A stretch of DNA of 64,000 nucleotides. It comes from Sphingomonas morindae. GTDB lineage: Bacteria > Pseudomonadota > Alphaproteobacteria > Sphingomonadales > Sphingomonadaceae. Made by a program: the position numbers and the translations under genes. Location of the stretch: the NCBI RefSeq assembly GCF_023822065.1, contig NZ_CP084930.1, positions 2,062,001 to 2,126,000 on the forward strand, written 5' to 3'. Positions 1-8,431 of the stretch are shown in pieces (the first letter of the stretch is position 1; each line of letters starts with the position of its first letter). The notes under the pieces were generated by a model that was not told where the DNA came from, searched no databases, and was given only the letters and a program-made list of their open reading frames with translations.

Positions 1-1
1 C

Positions 2-298
2 ACCACGCCGCGTCATGTCGCCAATCTGTCGCTCGATTATCAGCGCGGCCGTTGGTCGCTGAGCGCGCTCGGCCATTATGCCTCGGCCACGCGGCAATTC
101 GCGTTCGATCCCGCCACCAGCCTGCTGGTGGTCGGCGTGCCGGGCGCGGTCACGCTGGACGCCAAGTCCGGCTTCGTCGTGTCGCCGCATCTCACCGCCT
201 ATGTCGCGGGCGAGAATCTGGGCGCGGCGCGCGGCGCCTATGGCTCGCCGATCCCCGCCGACCGGCGCGTGCGGGGCGGCGTGAGCATAAGGTTGTGA
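2..298 (+). CDS. TonB-dependent receptor, C-terminal end (partial)
   Basis: The reading frame enters open at the window edge and ends at TGA 296-298, giving the last 98 residues. The visible part alternates polar and hydrophobic residues as outer-membrane beta-strands do. It contains 'AYVAGENL', matching the penultimate strands of TonB-dependent receptors where a 'Vxxxaxvxnl' pattern precedes the final strand. It ends in 'GGVSIRL', so the last residue is Leu rather than the usual aromatic. Such receptors import iron chelates, vitamins or glycans across the outer membrane. The substrate cannot be read from this fragment. The stop overlaps the start of the following chemoreceptor gene (GTGA), so the two are probably co-translated. 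Confidence 0.75.
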   Translation, partial: TTPRHVANLSLDYQRGRWSLSALGHYASATRQFAFDPATSLLVVGVPGAVTLDAKSGFVVSPHLTAYVAGENLGAARGAYGSPIPADRRVRGGVSIRL

Positions 299-2061
299 CC
301 CGGCGCGCGCGGCTTGTCGCGCGGCTGGAGCGCCGGCTCCAGCTCGAGGATTGGCCGCTGCTGATCAAGTTCGGCGCGGCGCCCTCGGTGATGCTGCTGC
401 TGTTCGTGCTCGCCTCCGCGATCAGCATCGCGGCCTTGCTCTATGCGCAACACGCGGCCAGCACGGTGGCCGAACGCGACATGACGATCGTGGCGGGGCT
501 GAGCGCGACCTCGGCCCAGTTCGAACATGCGGACGGCGATCTCTACAGGCTGCTCGTGGAGAAGGCCGCGGGCAGCGCGCCCGATGTGGCGCGGCGGAGT
601 GCCGCCATCCAGAAGCGGATCGCCCATGTGCGCGGCAATCTGAAGGCGGTCGAGCCGCTGCTCCTGCCTGCGGACCAGCGCCGCCTGCGCGGCGCGATCG
701 AGCAGATCGACCGCTATGGCGAGGCCGTGACGGTGGTCTCCTCCATGCTCGATGTCGATTTCGCCGCCAGCGCGGCGATGCTGGCGCCGTTCCGCGCCAA
801 TGCCGATCATGTGCTGCACGACGTGTCCGATCTCGCGCGGAACGGCGTGACGGCGGCGCGGGACCGGGCCGCCGCGGCGGCGGCGCGGACGCGCTGGCTG
901 GTGGGCCTTGTGCTCGGCTCGGTGGTGCTGTTGATCCTGTTCGGCCTCACCGCCCCCTGGCTGATCGCCCAGGCGACGACACGCTCGATCCTGCGTATCG
1001 CGGAAGCGACCGAAATGGTGGCGGCTGGTCACCTCGATCTCGATCTGGTGCCCCTGGCGCGCCGCGACGAACTTCAGGCGATCGTGCGTGCGCTCGGCAC
1101 CTTCCGCGACCAGGCGCTCGCCAAGGAGGCGCTGGAGCGCGCCGCCCGCGAGGAGGAGCGCCGGCACCAGCAGCAGGTCGCCGATGCCGCGGCCAGCAAC
1201 ACGCGCGAGCGTTCCGCCATGCTGGCCTCGCTCAGCCACGCCTTCGAAACCAAGGTGCGGACGATGATCGCCGAGGCTTCGACGACGATGGCGCGGGTCG
1301 AGGCCCATGCCGGCGATCTCGGCCGTGTCCTTGCCACCGCCAACCGTCTGGCGGCGTTGCTGGAAGAGATGGCGGCCGCCTTTGTCGAGGAGATGCATCT
1401 GGCGGATAGCGCGACCGGGGCGTTGACCGGCGCCATTCGCAGCATCGACCAGGAGGTGGAACATCTCAGCGGGGCGGCGACCGCGCTGCTGGCCCGGGCC
1501 GAAACGGCGCGGGCCGAAGTGGGCGGTTCGGAACAGCGCGCCGCCGAGGTCCAGCGCGTCGTCGGCGTGATCGATTCCATAGCCCGGCAGACCAATTTGC
1601 TGGCGCTCAACGCCACGATCGAGGCCGCGCGCTATGGCTCGGAGGGGCGGGGCTTCGCGGTCGTGGCGGGCGAGATCAAGGCGCTCGCGCAGCGAACCGG
1701 CCAGTCGACCGGGCAGGTCCGCGCGCAGGTGCGCGAAGTGCAGGAGGGCGTGTCGCGCGTGGTGAGCGAGACCGACCAGCTCGCCGCTCTGATCGAGGCG
1801 ATGGAGCGTGCGGCCGCGCGCGTGTCGGCGGTCTCGCGCGATCAGGCGCGCAGCACCAACCTGATCGACGATCGCATCGCGGCGGTTCGCAGCCGGGTCG
1901 GCGGGCTTTCGAGCATGAGCGCCGATATTCGCACGGCGGCCGATGGCAATGCCGAGAGTCTGCTCGCGCTGCGCGCCGCCAGTGCGGCGCTTCAGGACAC
2001 GCTGCTTGGCCTCGATGGCGATGCCCGCGCCTTTGTCGGCTTGCTCCGCGCGGCCGCCTAG
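295..2061 (+). CDS. Methyl-accepting chemotaxis protein (chemoreceptor)
   Basis: Inner-membrane chemoreceptor of about 588 aa. I chose the GTG at 295 because it overlaps the receptor stop (GTGA) and leaves a short basic N-terminus before the first membrane helix (about residues 31-52). A periplasmic helical sensor of roughly 150 residues follows, then a second membrane helix (about 203-227), a HAMP region and the signalling hairpin. The hairpin tip is clear: '[18 protein letters not shown]' followed by '[18 protein letters not shown]', the CheA/CheW contact. The tail ends in 'LLRAAA' and has no WxxF pentapeptide for tethering CheR. Coupling to a TonB-dependent receptor suggests it senses something that receptor imports or binds (inference). 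An ATG at 391 would delete the first helix's flank and is less likely. Confidence 0.9.
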   Translation: MTRRARLVARLERRLQLEDWPLLIKFGAAPSVMLLLFVLASAISIAALLYAQHAASTVAERDMTIVAGLSATSAQFEHADGDLYRLLVEKAAGSAPDVARRSAAIQKRIAHVRGNLKAVEPLLLPADQRRLRGAIEQIDRYGEAVTVVSSMLDVDFAASAAMLAPFRANADHVLHDVSDLARNGVTAARDRAAAAAARTRWLVGLVLGSVVLLILFGLTAPWLIAQATTRSILRIAEATEMVAAGHLDLDLVPLARRDELQAIVRALGTFRDQALAKEALERAAREEERRHQQQVADAAASNTRERSAMLASLSHAFETKVRTMIAEASTTMARVEAHAGDLGRVLATANRLAALLEEMAAAFVEEMHLADSATGALTGAIRSIDQEVEHLSGAATALLARAETARAEVGGSEQRAAEVQRVVGVIDSIARQTNLLALNATIEAARYGSEGRGFAVVAGEIKALAQRTGQSTGQVRAQVREVQEGVSRVVSETDQLAALIEAMERAAARVSAVSRDQARSTNLIDDRIAAVRSRVGGLSSMSADIRTAADGNAESLLALRAASAALQDTLLGLDGDARAFVGLLRAAA

Positions 2062-2160
2062 CCGATCGCCCAGCGGCCTCGGCTCGGGCGCACGCCAGCG
2101 CCCGGCGGAACGGGCTTCGCGGAAATGGCGTTCTCCCCGGGCGTCGCTGGAGCGAAACCG

Positions 2161-3249
2161 ATGGTGCATGGCCTGCCTCTCGCCGCGCTTCTGGCGCTCT
2201 TCGCCGCCGGCGCCGTGGCCATCTGGGTGGCGGGCATCGCGCTCTCGAACAGCACCGATGTGCTCGCCCGGCGCTTTGGCCTGGGCCAGGCGCTGGGCGG
2301 GGTGATCCTGCTCGCCATCGCCACCAACCTGCCCGAGATCGCGATCACCGCCAGCGCCGCGGCGGCGGGCACGATCGGCGTGGCGGTCGGCAACATTCTG
2401 GGCGGGATCGCGATCCAGACAGTGGTGCTGGTCGCGCTCGATGCCTTTGGCATGCCGGAGAAGGTGCCGCTCACCTATAAGGCGGCCAGCCTCACGCTGG
2501 TCATCGAGGGCCTGCTGGTGGTCGCCGTGCTGATCGTCTCGATCATGGGCACGCAGATGCCGGCCTCGCTGATCGCCTTGCGGATCACCCCGATCGCGGT
2601 GCTGATCCTGCTGTTCTGGCTGCTGGGCGTGTGGCTGATCGGCCGCGCCAATCGCGGCCTGCCCTGGCACGATCGCGCCGGCGATGCGCCCGGTACGCAG
2701 GAAAAGCCCAAGGGCCATTCGCAGGCGGCCAGGGCCGATGACGCGCACAAGAAGGGCGTCGGCACCACGCGCACCGTGATCGTCTTCGTCGCCGCCGCCG
2801 TGGTGACGCTGGTCGCCGGCGTGGTGCTGGAGCGCGCGGGCGATGCCATAGCGGACCATATCGGCATGACCGGCGTGCTGTTCGGGGCGACCGTGCTGGC
2901 CGCCGCGACCTCGCTGCCCGAACTGTCCACCGGCCTCGCCTCGACCAAGGCGGGGGATTATCAGCTCGCGGTGAGCGACATCTTCGGCGGCAATGCCTTT
3001 CTGCCGGTGCTCTTCCTGCTCGCCACGCTCGTCTCGGGCCAGGCGGTGCTCCCGCAGGCGCAGAAGACCGATATCTACCTCGCCGGTTTGGCCGTTCTGC
3101 TGACCAGCGTGTATCTGGCCGGCCTCATCTTCCGTCCCCGCCGGCGGGTGCTCGGCATGGGCGTGGATTCGCTCGCCGTGCTGGCCCTCTACCTGATCGG
3201 AACGGCGGGGCTGTTCGCGATCGCCTGGGCGGGCGGGCAGGGGGGCTGA
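2161..3249 (+). CDS. CaCA-family sodium/calcium exchanger-like antiporter
   Basis: Polytopic inner-membrane cation antiporter, about 362 aa. Both alpha repeats of the Ca2+:cation antiporter superfamily are recognisable: 'AIATNLPEIAITASAA' with 'GVAVGNILGG' in the first half, and 'AAATSLPELSTGLAS' with 'VSDIFGGNAF' in the second. These supply the ion-coordinating acidic residues (Glu in each NLPE/SLPE). A hydrophilic Lys/His/Asp-rich cytosolic loop of about 50 residues separates the halves, as expected. The ATG at 2161 has a GGAG eight bases upstream; an in-frame ATG at 2125 lacks a spaced ribosome-binding site. Whether it moves Ca2+, Na+ or K+ cannot be told. It stands alone between a chemoreceptor and a convergent outer-membrane protein gene. 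Confidence 0.88.
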   Translation: MVHGLPLAALLALFAAGAVAIWVAGIALSNSTDVLARRFGLGQALGGVILLAIATNLPEIAITASAAAAGTIGVAVGNILGGIAIQTVVLVALDAFGMPEKVPLTYKAASLTLVIEGLLVVAVLIVSIMGTQMPASLIALRITPIAVLILLFWLLGVWLIGRANRGLPWHDRAGDAPGTQEKPKGHSQAARADDAHKKGVGTTRTVIVFVAAAVVTLVAGVVLERAGDAIADHIGMTGVLFGATVLAAATSLPELSTGLASTKAGDYQLAVSDIFGGNAFLPVLFLLATLVSGQAVLPQAQKTDIYLAGLAVLLTSVYLAGLIFRPRRRVLGMGVDSLAVLALYLIGTAGLFAIAWAGGQGG

Positions 3250-3252
3250 GCG

Positions 3253-3269
3253 CGCCGGCATCGCCGGCG
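3253..3269. terminator. Hairpin between convergent genes
   Basis: CGCCGGC - ATC - GCCGGCG, a 7-bp perfect stem with a 3-nt loop directly after the antiporter stop and before the convergent stop at 3280. There is no T-tract, which is usual in very GC-rich genomes. It may terminate both genes. Confidence 0.4.
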
Positions 3270-3279
3270 GGGGCGGCCT

Positions 3280-4098
3280 CTAGAAGCGGTGCGAGATGCC
3301 GGCATAGACTTCGGCATCGGGTGCGGCCCGGTTGAGGCCGACATTGGTGCCCAGATCGAGCTGCGTATTGTGGCTCGGCTGCCAGGAGAGCGCGACGCTC
3401 GCCAGCGCCGGGGTGCCGCGCACGCTGGGATCGGGATCGTCGTCGCGCAGGATCTGCGCGCTGACATCGGTCTTGACCGCGTCGCTCAGCGCATATTCGA
3501 TCTCGACCGCGCTGCCATAGCGCGCGTGCCGGCCGCGGCCGTCATCGTCGACCGCCGCCGCCGCCATCGGCGTCGCCTGGATCGAGACCGTCTTCGAGGT
3601 GCGGTAGGTGATCGGCAGCAGGAAGGAGAAGCCCCAGTCGCCCGCGCCGATCGGCTGCCGCCCGACGGGCAGCGACGCGGTGGCGATCATCGAGACCGCG
3701 AGGCCATTGTCGCTCTTGCGCTCGACCAGCGAGGTCTTCACGCCGACCGTGGCGTCGCCGACCCGATGGGCATGCTCCACGCTGCCGTCCGCCGCGCGAT
3801 CGCGATCGATCCCGAAGGGCGTCCAGCCAAAGCGGATCTCGGTCTTGCCGCCGACGCCGTAGCGGACCAGCGTATCGCCGATCAGAACGCTGTCGTCGCG
3901 CTCGCCCTGGCTGCGGTCCAGCGTCCAGTCGGCGAGCGCGGTCTCGGTCTGCAGCCGGCCCGGCGCCGTGATGCAGGCGCTCGTCGTCAGCCCCGGACGC
4001 TCGCTACACAGCCGGTCGGCATTGCTGTCCTCGGCGGCGGCCGCGGTGGCGAGAAACGCCACGCCACAGCCGAAGAGCGTTCCCCATCTTCCCATCAT
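3280..4098 (-). CDS. Outer-membrane protein, MetA-pathway (phenol degradation) transporter-like family
   Basis: 272 aa with a signal peptide ('LFGCGVAFLATAAAAE', cleavage near residue 22). The mature N-terminus contains 'CSERPGLTTSACITAPGRLQ' followed by 'TETALADW'. This is the signature of the family annotated as putative MetA-pathway-of-phenol-degradation outer-membrane proteins, in which a Cys pair and a conserved PGR(x)Q segment open a predicted beta-barrel. The rest is alternating strands (e.g. 'GFSFLLPITYRT', 'VEIEYALSD') and ends 'EVYAGISHRF' with a terminal Phe typical of barrels. Members are assumed to be transport channels, but no catabolic genes lie nearby, so the name should not be taken as a function. 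It lies just downstream of, and on the same strand as, the HWE kinase gene. Confidence 0.7.
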   Translation of the reverse strand: MMGRWGTLFGCGVAFLATAAAAEDSNADRLCSERPGLTTSACITAPGRLQTETALADWTLDRSQGERDDSVLIGDTLVRYGVGGKTEIRFGWTPFGIDRDRAADGSVEHAHRVGDATVGVKTSLVERKSDNGLAVSMIATASLPVGRQPIGAGDWGFSFLLPITYRTSKTVSIQATPMAAAAVDDDGRGRHARYGSAVEIEYALSDAVKTDVSAQILRDDDPDPSVRGTPALASVALSWQPSHNTQLDLGTNVGLNRAAPDAEVYAGISHRF

Positions 4099-4125
4099 CC
4101 CCCCTTAAGGCCTTGCGGGGCCAGA

Positions 4126-5184
4126 TCAATCCGCCTCGCTCTGCACCACCGTGCCGGCCGCCGGCGCGTCGATGGTGAAGCAGAGCCCGTCGCGATCGTA
4201 AGCGATGGCGGTATCGCCCTGGAGATAGGCGCGGAGCGAGCGCTCGATCATCACCGAGCCGAAGCCGCGCCGGGCCGGCGGCTGCACCGGCGGACCGCCC
4301 TCTTCCTTCCAGCGCAGGTGGAACCGCGCCGAATCCGGCGCATCGGGGCTCGAAATCAGCCCCCATTCGAGCGAAACCAGCCCGGACTCGGTCGAAAGCG
4401 CGCCATATTTGGTCGCATTGGTGACGAGTTCGTGCAGCGTCAGCGTCAAGGCCAGCGCGACCTCGGCGGTGACGGTGAGCGGCGGCCCCTGCATCCGCAC
4501 GCGCCCGGCCAGCGCCTCGTGATGGCCGAGCGCGGCCTGCGCGACGGCGTGCAGCGCGGCGGCGCTCCATTCGCCCGCGATCAGCACATCGGTGGCGCGC
4601 CCCAGCGCGGCGAGCCGGACCATCAGCGCCTCGCCGGCGCCGCGCAGATCCTCGGCCTGGCGCAGCGTCTGGCTGGCGATCGCCTGGGCGAGCGTGAGCT
4701 GGTTCTTGAGCCGGTGGCTTAGCTCGCGGTTGAGCAGCTCGAGCTGGCCCTCGCGCGCGGTGAGCAGCGCCACCATCTCGCCGCGCGCGACGCTGTCCGC
4801 CCGGCTGCGGCGATAGGCCTCGCGCAACGCGGCGGCGAGCCGGGCGACGCCGAGGCCGATGGCGATGAACAACAGGCTCGCCGCCCATTGCGGCCGGCTG
4901 AGCCAGGGAAAAGAGGCCGGACCGGCGATGCTGATCGCCGCGAGCAGCGCCGCGAGCAGCACGGCATAGGCCCCCACCGCCCAGCCGGTGGCGAGCGCGA
5001 TGCCCAGCACCGGCGGGATGAAGACCAGCCAGGGCAGGAGATTGGTGATGAACCACAGCCGGATCAGCGCCGCCAGCGTGATCACCAGCGTCGCCGCCGC
5101 GATGGCGAGCGGCGCCGGCAGCGGATGATCGAGCGACCAGGCGAGGAAGCGCTCGAGCAGCGCATTGGCGCGTCCGCCACTCAT
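4126..5184 (-). CDS. Sensor histidine kinase, HWE/HisKA_2 type
   Basis: Membrane histidine kinase of about 352 aa. The N-terminal third holds four hydrophobic helices of DUF4118/KdpD-like type ('LAIAAATLVITLAALI', 'WLVFIPPVLGIALATG' and others). A short coiled linker leads to 'ELSHRLKNQLTLAQAI', the H-box of HWE/HisKA_2 kinases, with His as phosphoacceptor. 'LHELVTNATKYGALS' is the N-box of the same family, and 'GFGSVMIERSLRAYL' is the G-box region. Such kinases often signal to PhyR-type general stress regulators or light/oxygen sensors; no cognate regulator is adjacent. The ATG at 5184 is preferred over a GTG at 5190. A 28-nt gap separates it from the outer-membrane gene downstream. Confidence 0.88.
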   Translation of the reverse strand: MSGGRANALLERFLAWSLDHPLPAPLAIAAATLVITLAALIRLWFITNLLPWLVFIPPVLGIALATGWAVGAYAVLLAALLAAISIAGPASFPWLSRPQWAASLLFIAIGLGVARLAAALREAYRRSRADSVARGEMVALLTAREGQLELLNRELSHRLKNQLTLAQAIASQTLRQAEDLRGAGEALMVRLAALGRATDVLIAGEWSAAALHAVAQAALGHHEALAGRVRMQGPPLTVTAEVALALTLTLHELVTNATKYGALSTESGLVSLEWGLISSPDAPDSARFHLRWKEEGGPPVQPPARRGFGSVMIERSLRAYLQGDTAIAYDRDGLCFTIDAPAAGTVVQSEAD

Positions 5185-5388
5185 GGCCACACACTCGCGT
5201 GCCTGTTACCGAACCCCCTCAGCACGCGCGTCCTTGCTTTAAATCAACCGGAAGTTCCTTAGCCTATCTTAAGCACTCCGGACTTCGGAACGCAAACTTA
5301 CCAAATTTCAATGAGTGTCACCTAGCGATAGACTCCAATGATCCGGGCCGGCGACACGCCGATCGGATGGGGGTTTCAGGAGGCGTTC

Positions 5389-7254
5389 TTGGGTAATCTC
5401 GCAATCGGCAAGAAGCTGCTGGTCTGCTTTGGCGCCCTGCTCCTCGCCTTTATCGGCGTGGGCGGCCTTGCCATCTTCAACCTTGGCACGCTGGCGGAAA
5501 GCACGCGCGATGTCGGGGTGGAGCGGCGCGCCAAGCTGGAGGCGGCCGCGATCATGAACACGGCCGCGTCCGATCTGCGCGTCGCCGAGGCCTATGCGAT
5601 CCTCGCCACCGATCCCGCGCACAATGCCGAGGCCGAGGCGCTGATGAACCGGCAATGGTCGGTGCTCAACGCCAAGATCGCCTGGTTCCAGCCGCGCACC
5701 AAATTGCCCGAGACGCGCGCGCTTCTCGATCGCATCACCGCCGCCGCCGATGCCTATCGCGACGCCTCCAACCGCATGCTCGCCTTCGCGCGGGTCGACA
5801 AGAATAACGAGGCGCTCGCCCTGTTCCGCGGCGACCGCGCCCGCTTCGATGCGATGAGCGACACCATCGACGTGTTCCAGACGCAGCAGTCCAAGGTGAT
5901 GGACAAGCGCGTCGCCGCGGCCGAGGACAGCTATCGCCTCGCCCGCGCGGTCATCATCGTCGCCATCGTCGCGGTGGTCGGGCTGTGCATCGCCATGCTC
6001 TGGGTGCTGGCGCGCGGCATCGCGACGCCGGTGGCGCAGGTGACGGTGGCGCTCGGCGCGCTCGCCCGGGGCGATCGCTCCGCGCGGGTCGAAACCGGCG
6101 GCCGTCGCGACGAGATCGGCCAGCTCGGCGGCGCGCTGGAGGGGCTGCGCGCCCAGCTTTCGGCGGCCGACGAGGCCAAGGAAGCGCAGGCGCGGCTGAT
6201 CGTCTCCAGCATCGGCGACGGGCTCGACGCGCTGGCGCGCGGCGACCTCACCTATCGCGTCGAGGCGGAGCTGTCCGGCCCCTTCGCCAAGCTCAAGACC
6301 GATTTCAACGCCGCGCTCGATTCGCTCGGCCAGGCCATGGGCGCCTTCTCGGAAGCGGCCAACGCCATCAACAGCGGCTCGGCCGAGATCCGCCAGGCCT
6401 CGGAAGATCTTTCCAACCGCACCGAGCAGCAGGCCGCGAGCCTGGAGGAAACCTCCGCCGCGCTGGCGCAGGTCACCGCCACGGTGCGCCGTGCCGCCGA
6501 GGATGCGCTGCGCGCCAACCAGGCGGTGCAGGGCGCGCGCAGCGAGGCCGAGCATTCGGGCGACATCGTCCGCCGCGCGGTCGAGGCGATGAGCGGCATC
6601 GAACGCTCCTCCAAGGAGATTTCGGACATCATTTCGGTGATCGACGGCATCGCCTTCCAGACCAACCTGCTCGCGCTCAACGCCGGCGTGGAAGCGGCGC
6701 GCGCGGGCGATGCGGGCAAGGGCTTCGCCGTGGTCGCCTCCGAGGTGCGGGCGCTCGCCCAGCGCTCGGCCGAGGCCGCCAAGGACATCAAAGGCCGGAT
6801 CGAGGCCTCGACCGAGCAGGTCGGCGCGGGCGTCGAGCTGGTCACCGAAACCGGCCGCGCGTTGGATCGGATCGTCAGCTCGGTCGGCGAGATCAGCGGA
6901 CTGATGCAGGAGATTGCCGACTCCTCGGAAAAACAGTCGGCCGGCCTCACCCAGGTCAACGCCGCCGTGTCCGAGATGGACTCGATGACCCAGCAGAACG
7001 CCGCCATGGCCGAGGAGGCGACCGCCGCCGCGCGCAGCCTGGCTGGCCAGTCCGGCCAGCTCGCCGCCGAGGTGGGCAATTTCACGCTGGGCGACGGCGC
7101 GACCGGCACTATCGTGCCGCTGCCCACGCGCCGCAGGGCCGCGCCGGCGCGCGCGGCGCGGCCGCCCCAGCCGCGCCCGGCGGTGGCGCGCGCCGCGCCG
7201 GCCGCCGCCGCGGCGGCGACGGCCATGCTCGAGGATGACTGGACCGAATTCTAA
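5389..7254 (+). CDS. Methyl-accepting chemotaxis protein with WxxF C-terminal tail
   Basis: Classical chemoreceptor of about 621 aa. The start is taken as TTG 5389 because a perfect AGGAGG (5378-5383) sits five bases upstream and the product then begins 'MGNLAIGKKLLVCFG', as MCPs do. The next upstream ATG (5338) has no such site. Membrane helices lie near residues 8-30 and 184-207 and flank a helical periplasmic ligand domain. HAMP, methylation helices and the tip '[18 protein letters not shown]' follow. A long Ala/Pro/Arg-rich linker ends in 'DDWTEF'. This W-x-x-F pentapeptide resembles the NWETF CheR/CheB-docking tail of enteric receptors. The matching CheR and CheB genes lie 22 kb away in this window. 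Confidence 0.93.
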   Translation: MGNLAIGKKLLVCFGALLLAFIGVGGLAIFNLGTLAESTRDVGVERRAKLEAAAIMNTAASDLRVAEAYAILATDPAHNAEAEALMNRQWSVLNAKIAWFQPRTKLPETRALLDRITAAADAYRDASNRMLAFARVDKNNEALALFRGDRARFDAMSDTIDVFQTQQSKVMDKRVAAAEDSYRLARAVIIVAIVAVVGLCIAMLWVLARGIATPVAQVTVALGALARGDRSARVETGGRRDEIGQLGGALEGLRAQLSAADEAKEAQARLIVSSIGDGLDALARGDLTYRVEAELSGPFAKLKTDFNAALDSLGQAMGAFSEAANAINSGSAEIRQASEDLSNRTEQQAASLEETSAALAQVTATVRRAAEDALRANQAVQGARSEAEHSGDIVRRAVEAMSGIERSSKEISDIISVIDGIAFQTNLLALNAGVEAARAGDAGKGFAVVASEVRALAQRSAEAAKDIKGRIEASTEQVGAGVELVTETGRALDRIVSSVGEISGLMQEIADSSEKQSAGLTQVNAAVSEMDSMTQQNAAMAEEATAAARSLAGQSGQLAAEVGNFTLGDGATGTIVPLPTRRRAAPARAARPPQPRPAVARAAPAAAAAATAMLEDDWTEF

Positions 7255-7270
7255 GCCCGGTCCCGATCAG

Positions 7271-7295
7271 GCGGGCCGCCCCGACGGCGGCCCGC
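7271..7295. terminator. Strong hairpin between convergent genes
   Basis: Ten-base-pair perfect stem GCGGGCCGCC / GGCGGCCCGC around a CCGAC loop, lying between the chemoreceptor stop (7254) and the aldolase stop (7303). It can act for both strands; there is no T-tract. Confidence 0.6.
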
Positions 7296-7302
7296 ATCCC
7301 GG

Positions 7303-8304
7303 CTAGAGCGCCCGCAGCGCGGCGGCCAGCGGCGCGACATCCTCGGGCCGATGGTGCCAGGCGGTGACGAGCCGGATCTCGCCCTCGGCCCAATCATAGA
7401 AGCCGAAGCCCTGCGCGCGCAGCCGGGCCGCCTCCTCCGCCGTGACGCGCACAAAAAGCTCGTTCGCCTCCACCGGCAGCAGCAGGCGCGCTCCCGCCGC
7501 GGCGCCGAGGTGATCGGCGGCGGCATTGGCGGCGCGGGCGTTTTCGAGCCAGCGCTCCTCCTCGAGCAGCGCCAGGATCTGCGCCGCCTGGAACCGCCCC
7601 TTGGACGCGAGATGGCCGGCGCGCTTGATCCGCACGCGCGTCGCCCCGGCGCGCTCGGGATCGAAGAAGATCAGCGCCTCGGCCGAAAGCCCGCCATTCT
7701 TGACGAAGCCGAAGCTCAGCACGTCCACGCCGGCGCGCCAGCTGCACTCGGCCGGATGGCAGCCCAGCCGCGCCACCGCATTGGCGAAGCGCGCACCATC
7801 CATGTGCAAGGCCAGCCCTTCCGCGCGCGCCGTCTCGGCCAGGGCGGCGATCTCGTCGGGCGTATAGACCTGGCCATATTCGGTGGCGTTGGTGATCGAG
7901 AGCGCGTGGGGCTGGACGCGATGCACATCCCGCGCGATCGCCGCGCGCGCGGCGCGGACCGTCTCCGGCACCAGCTTGGCGCCGGGGCCGTCGAGCGGGA
8001 TGAGCTTGGCGCCATGCGTGTAGAATTCGGGCGCGCCGGCTTCGTCGCAATTGATATGCGCATCGCGGTGGCAGAAGACGCCGCCATGCGGCGGGGTGAG
8101 CGCGGCGAGCGCGAGCGCGTTGGCGGCGGTGCCCGTGGTCACCCAGAAGGCCGCCACCTCGCGCCCGAACAGCGCCGAGAAGGCGCCGCTCAGCGACCGG
8201 CTGAGCGCATCGCCGTCATAGCCGGCATCGGCCGGGTTGGCGCGGGTCAGGGCTTCGAGCACGGCGCCATGGGCCGGCGCGGCATTATCGGAGAAGAAGT
8301 GCAT
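7303..8304 (-). CDS. ltaE: Low-specificity threonine aldolase-like PLP enzyme
   Basis: 333-aa fold-type-I PLP enzyme of the beta-eliminating lyase/threonine aldolase family. Such enzymes cleave L-threonine or L-allo-threonine to glycine and acetaldehyde in the cytosol. The start '[18 protein letters not shown]' matches the conserved 'FxSDNxxPxHPxVLEA' opening. 'HMDGARF' (Asp169) binds the PLP ring nitrogen, and 'SFGFVKNGG' supplies the Schiff-base lysine (Lys202). The usual family wording there is 'SFGxTKNG', so Val replaces Thr. A TTG 36 bases further upstream is possible but would add a non-homologous leader. It is divergent from zwf. Substrate specificity cannot be set from sequence. Confidence 0.85.
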   Translation of the reverse strand: MHFFSDNAAPAHGAVLEALTRANPADAGYDGDALSRSLSGAFSALFGREVAAFWVTTGTAANALALAALTPPHGGVFCHRDAHINCDEAGAPEFYTHGAKLIPLDGPGAKLVPETVRAARAAIARDVHRVQPHALSITNATEYGQVYTPDEIAALAETARAEGLALHMDGARFANAVARLGCHPAECSWRAGVDVLSFGFVKNGGLSAEALIFFDPERAGATRVRIKRAGHLASKGRFQAAQILALLEEERWLENARAANAAADHLGAAAGARLLLPVEANELFVRVTAEEAARLRAQGFGFYDWAEGEIRLVTAWHHRPEDVAPLAAALRAL

Positions 8305-8431
8305 GGCGCAGGGCTTGGCGGGCGCGGCGGCGCGCGTCAATGAGGCGTTGAAGCCGGCCGGCGGCGCCGCTAGGCCGGCGCCGGGCGCGAGGCCGCGCGG
8401 CGTGCGCCCGGACTATGAGGAGGAAGTTGGC

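Noticed and set aside
238-3261. A 1007-codon open frame on the minus strand, opposite the first chemoreceptor and the antiporter.
   Set aside because: Its product is Arg/His/Gln/Gly-rich without any domain, and it lies antisense to two clear genes. Very GC-rich DNA keeps such frames open by chance.
3280-4098. Taking the MetA-pathway family name as evidence of phenol degradation here.
   Set aside because: No ring-cleavage or phenol genes are nearby; the name is historical for a broad outer-membrane family.
5191-5388. Flagellar-type sigma28 or sigma54 promoter upstream of the second chemoreceptor.
   Set aside because: I found neither a convincing TAAA-N15-GCCGATAA nor a TGGC-N9-TTGC element; only loose resemblances.
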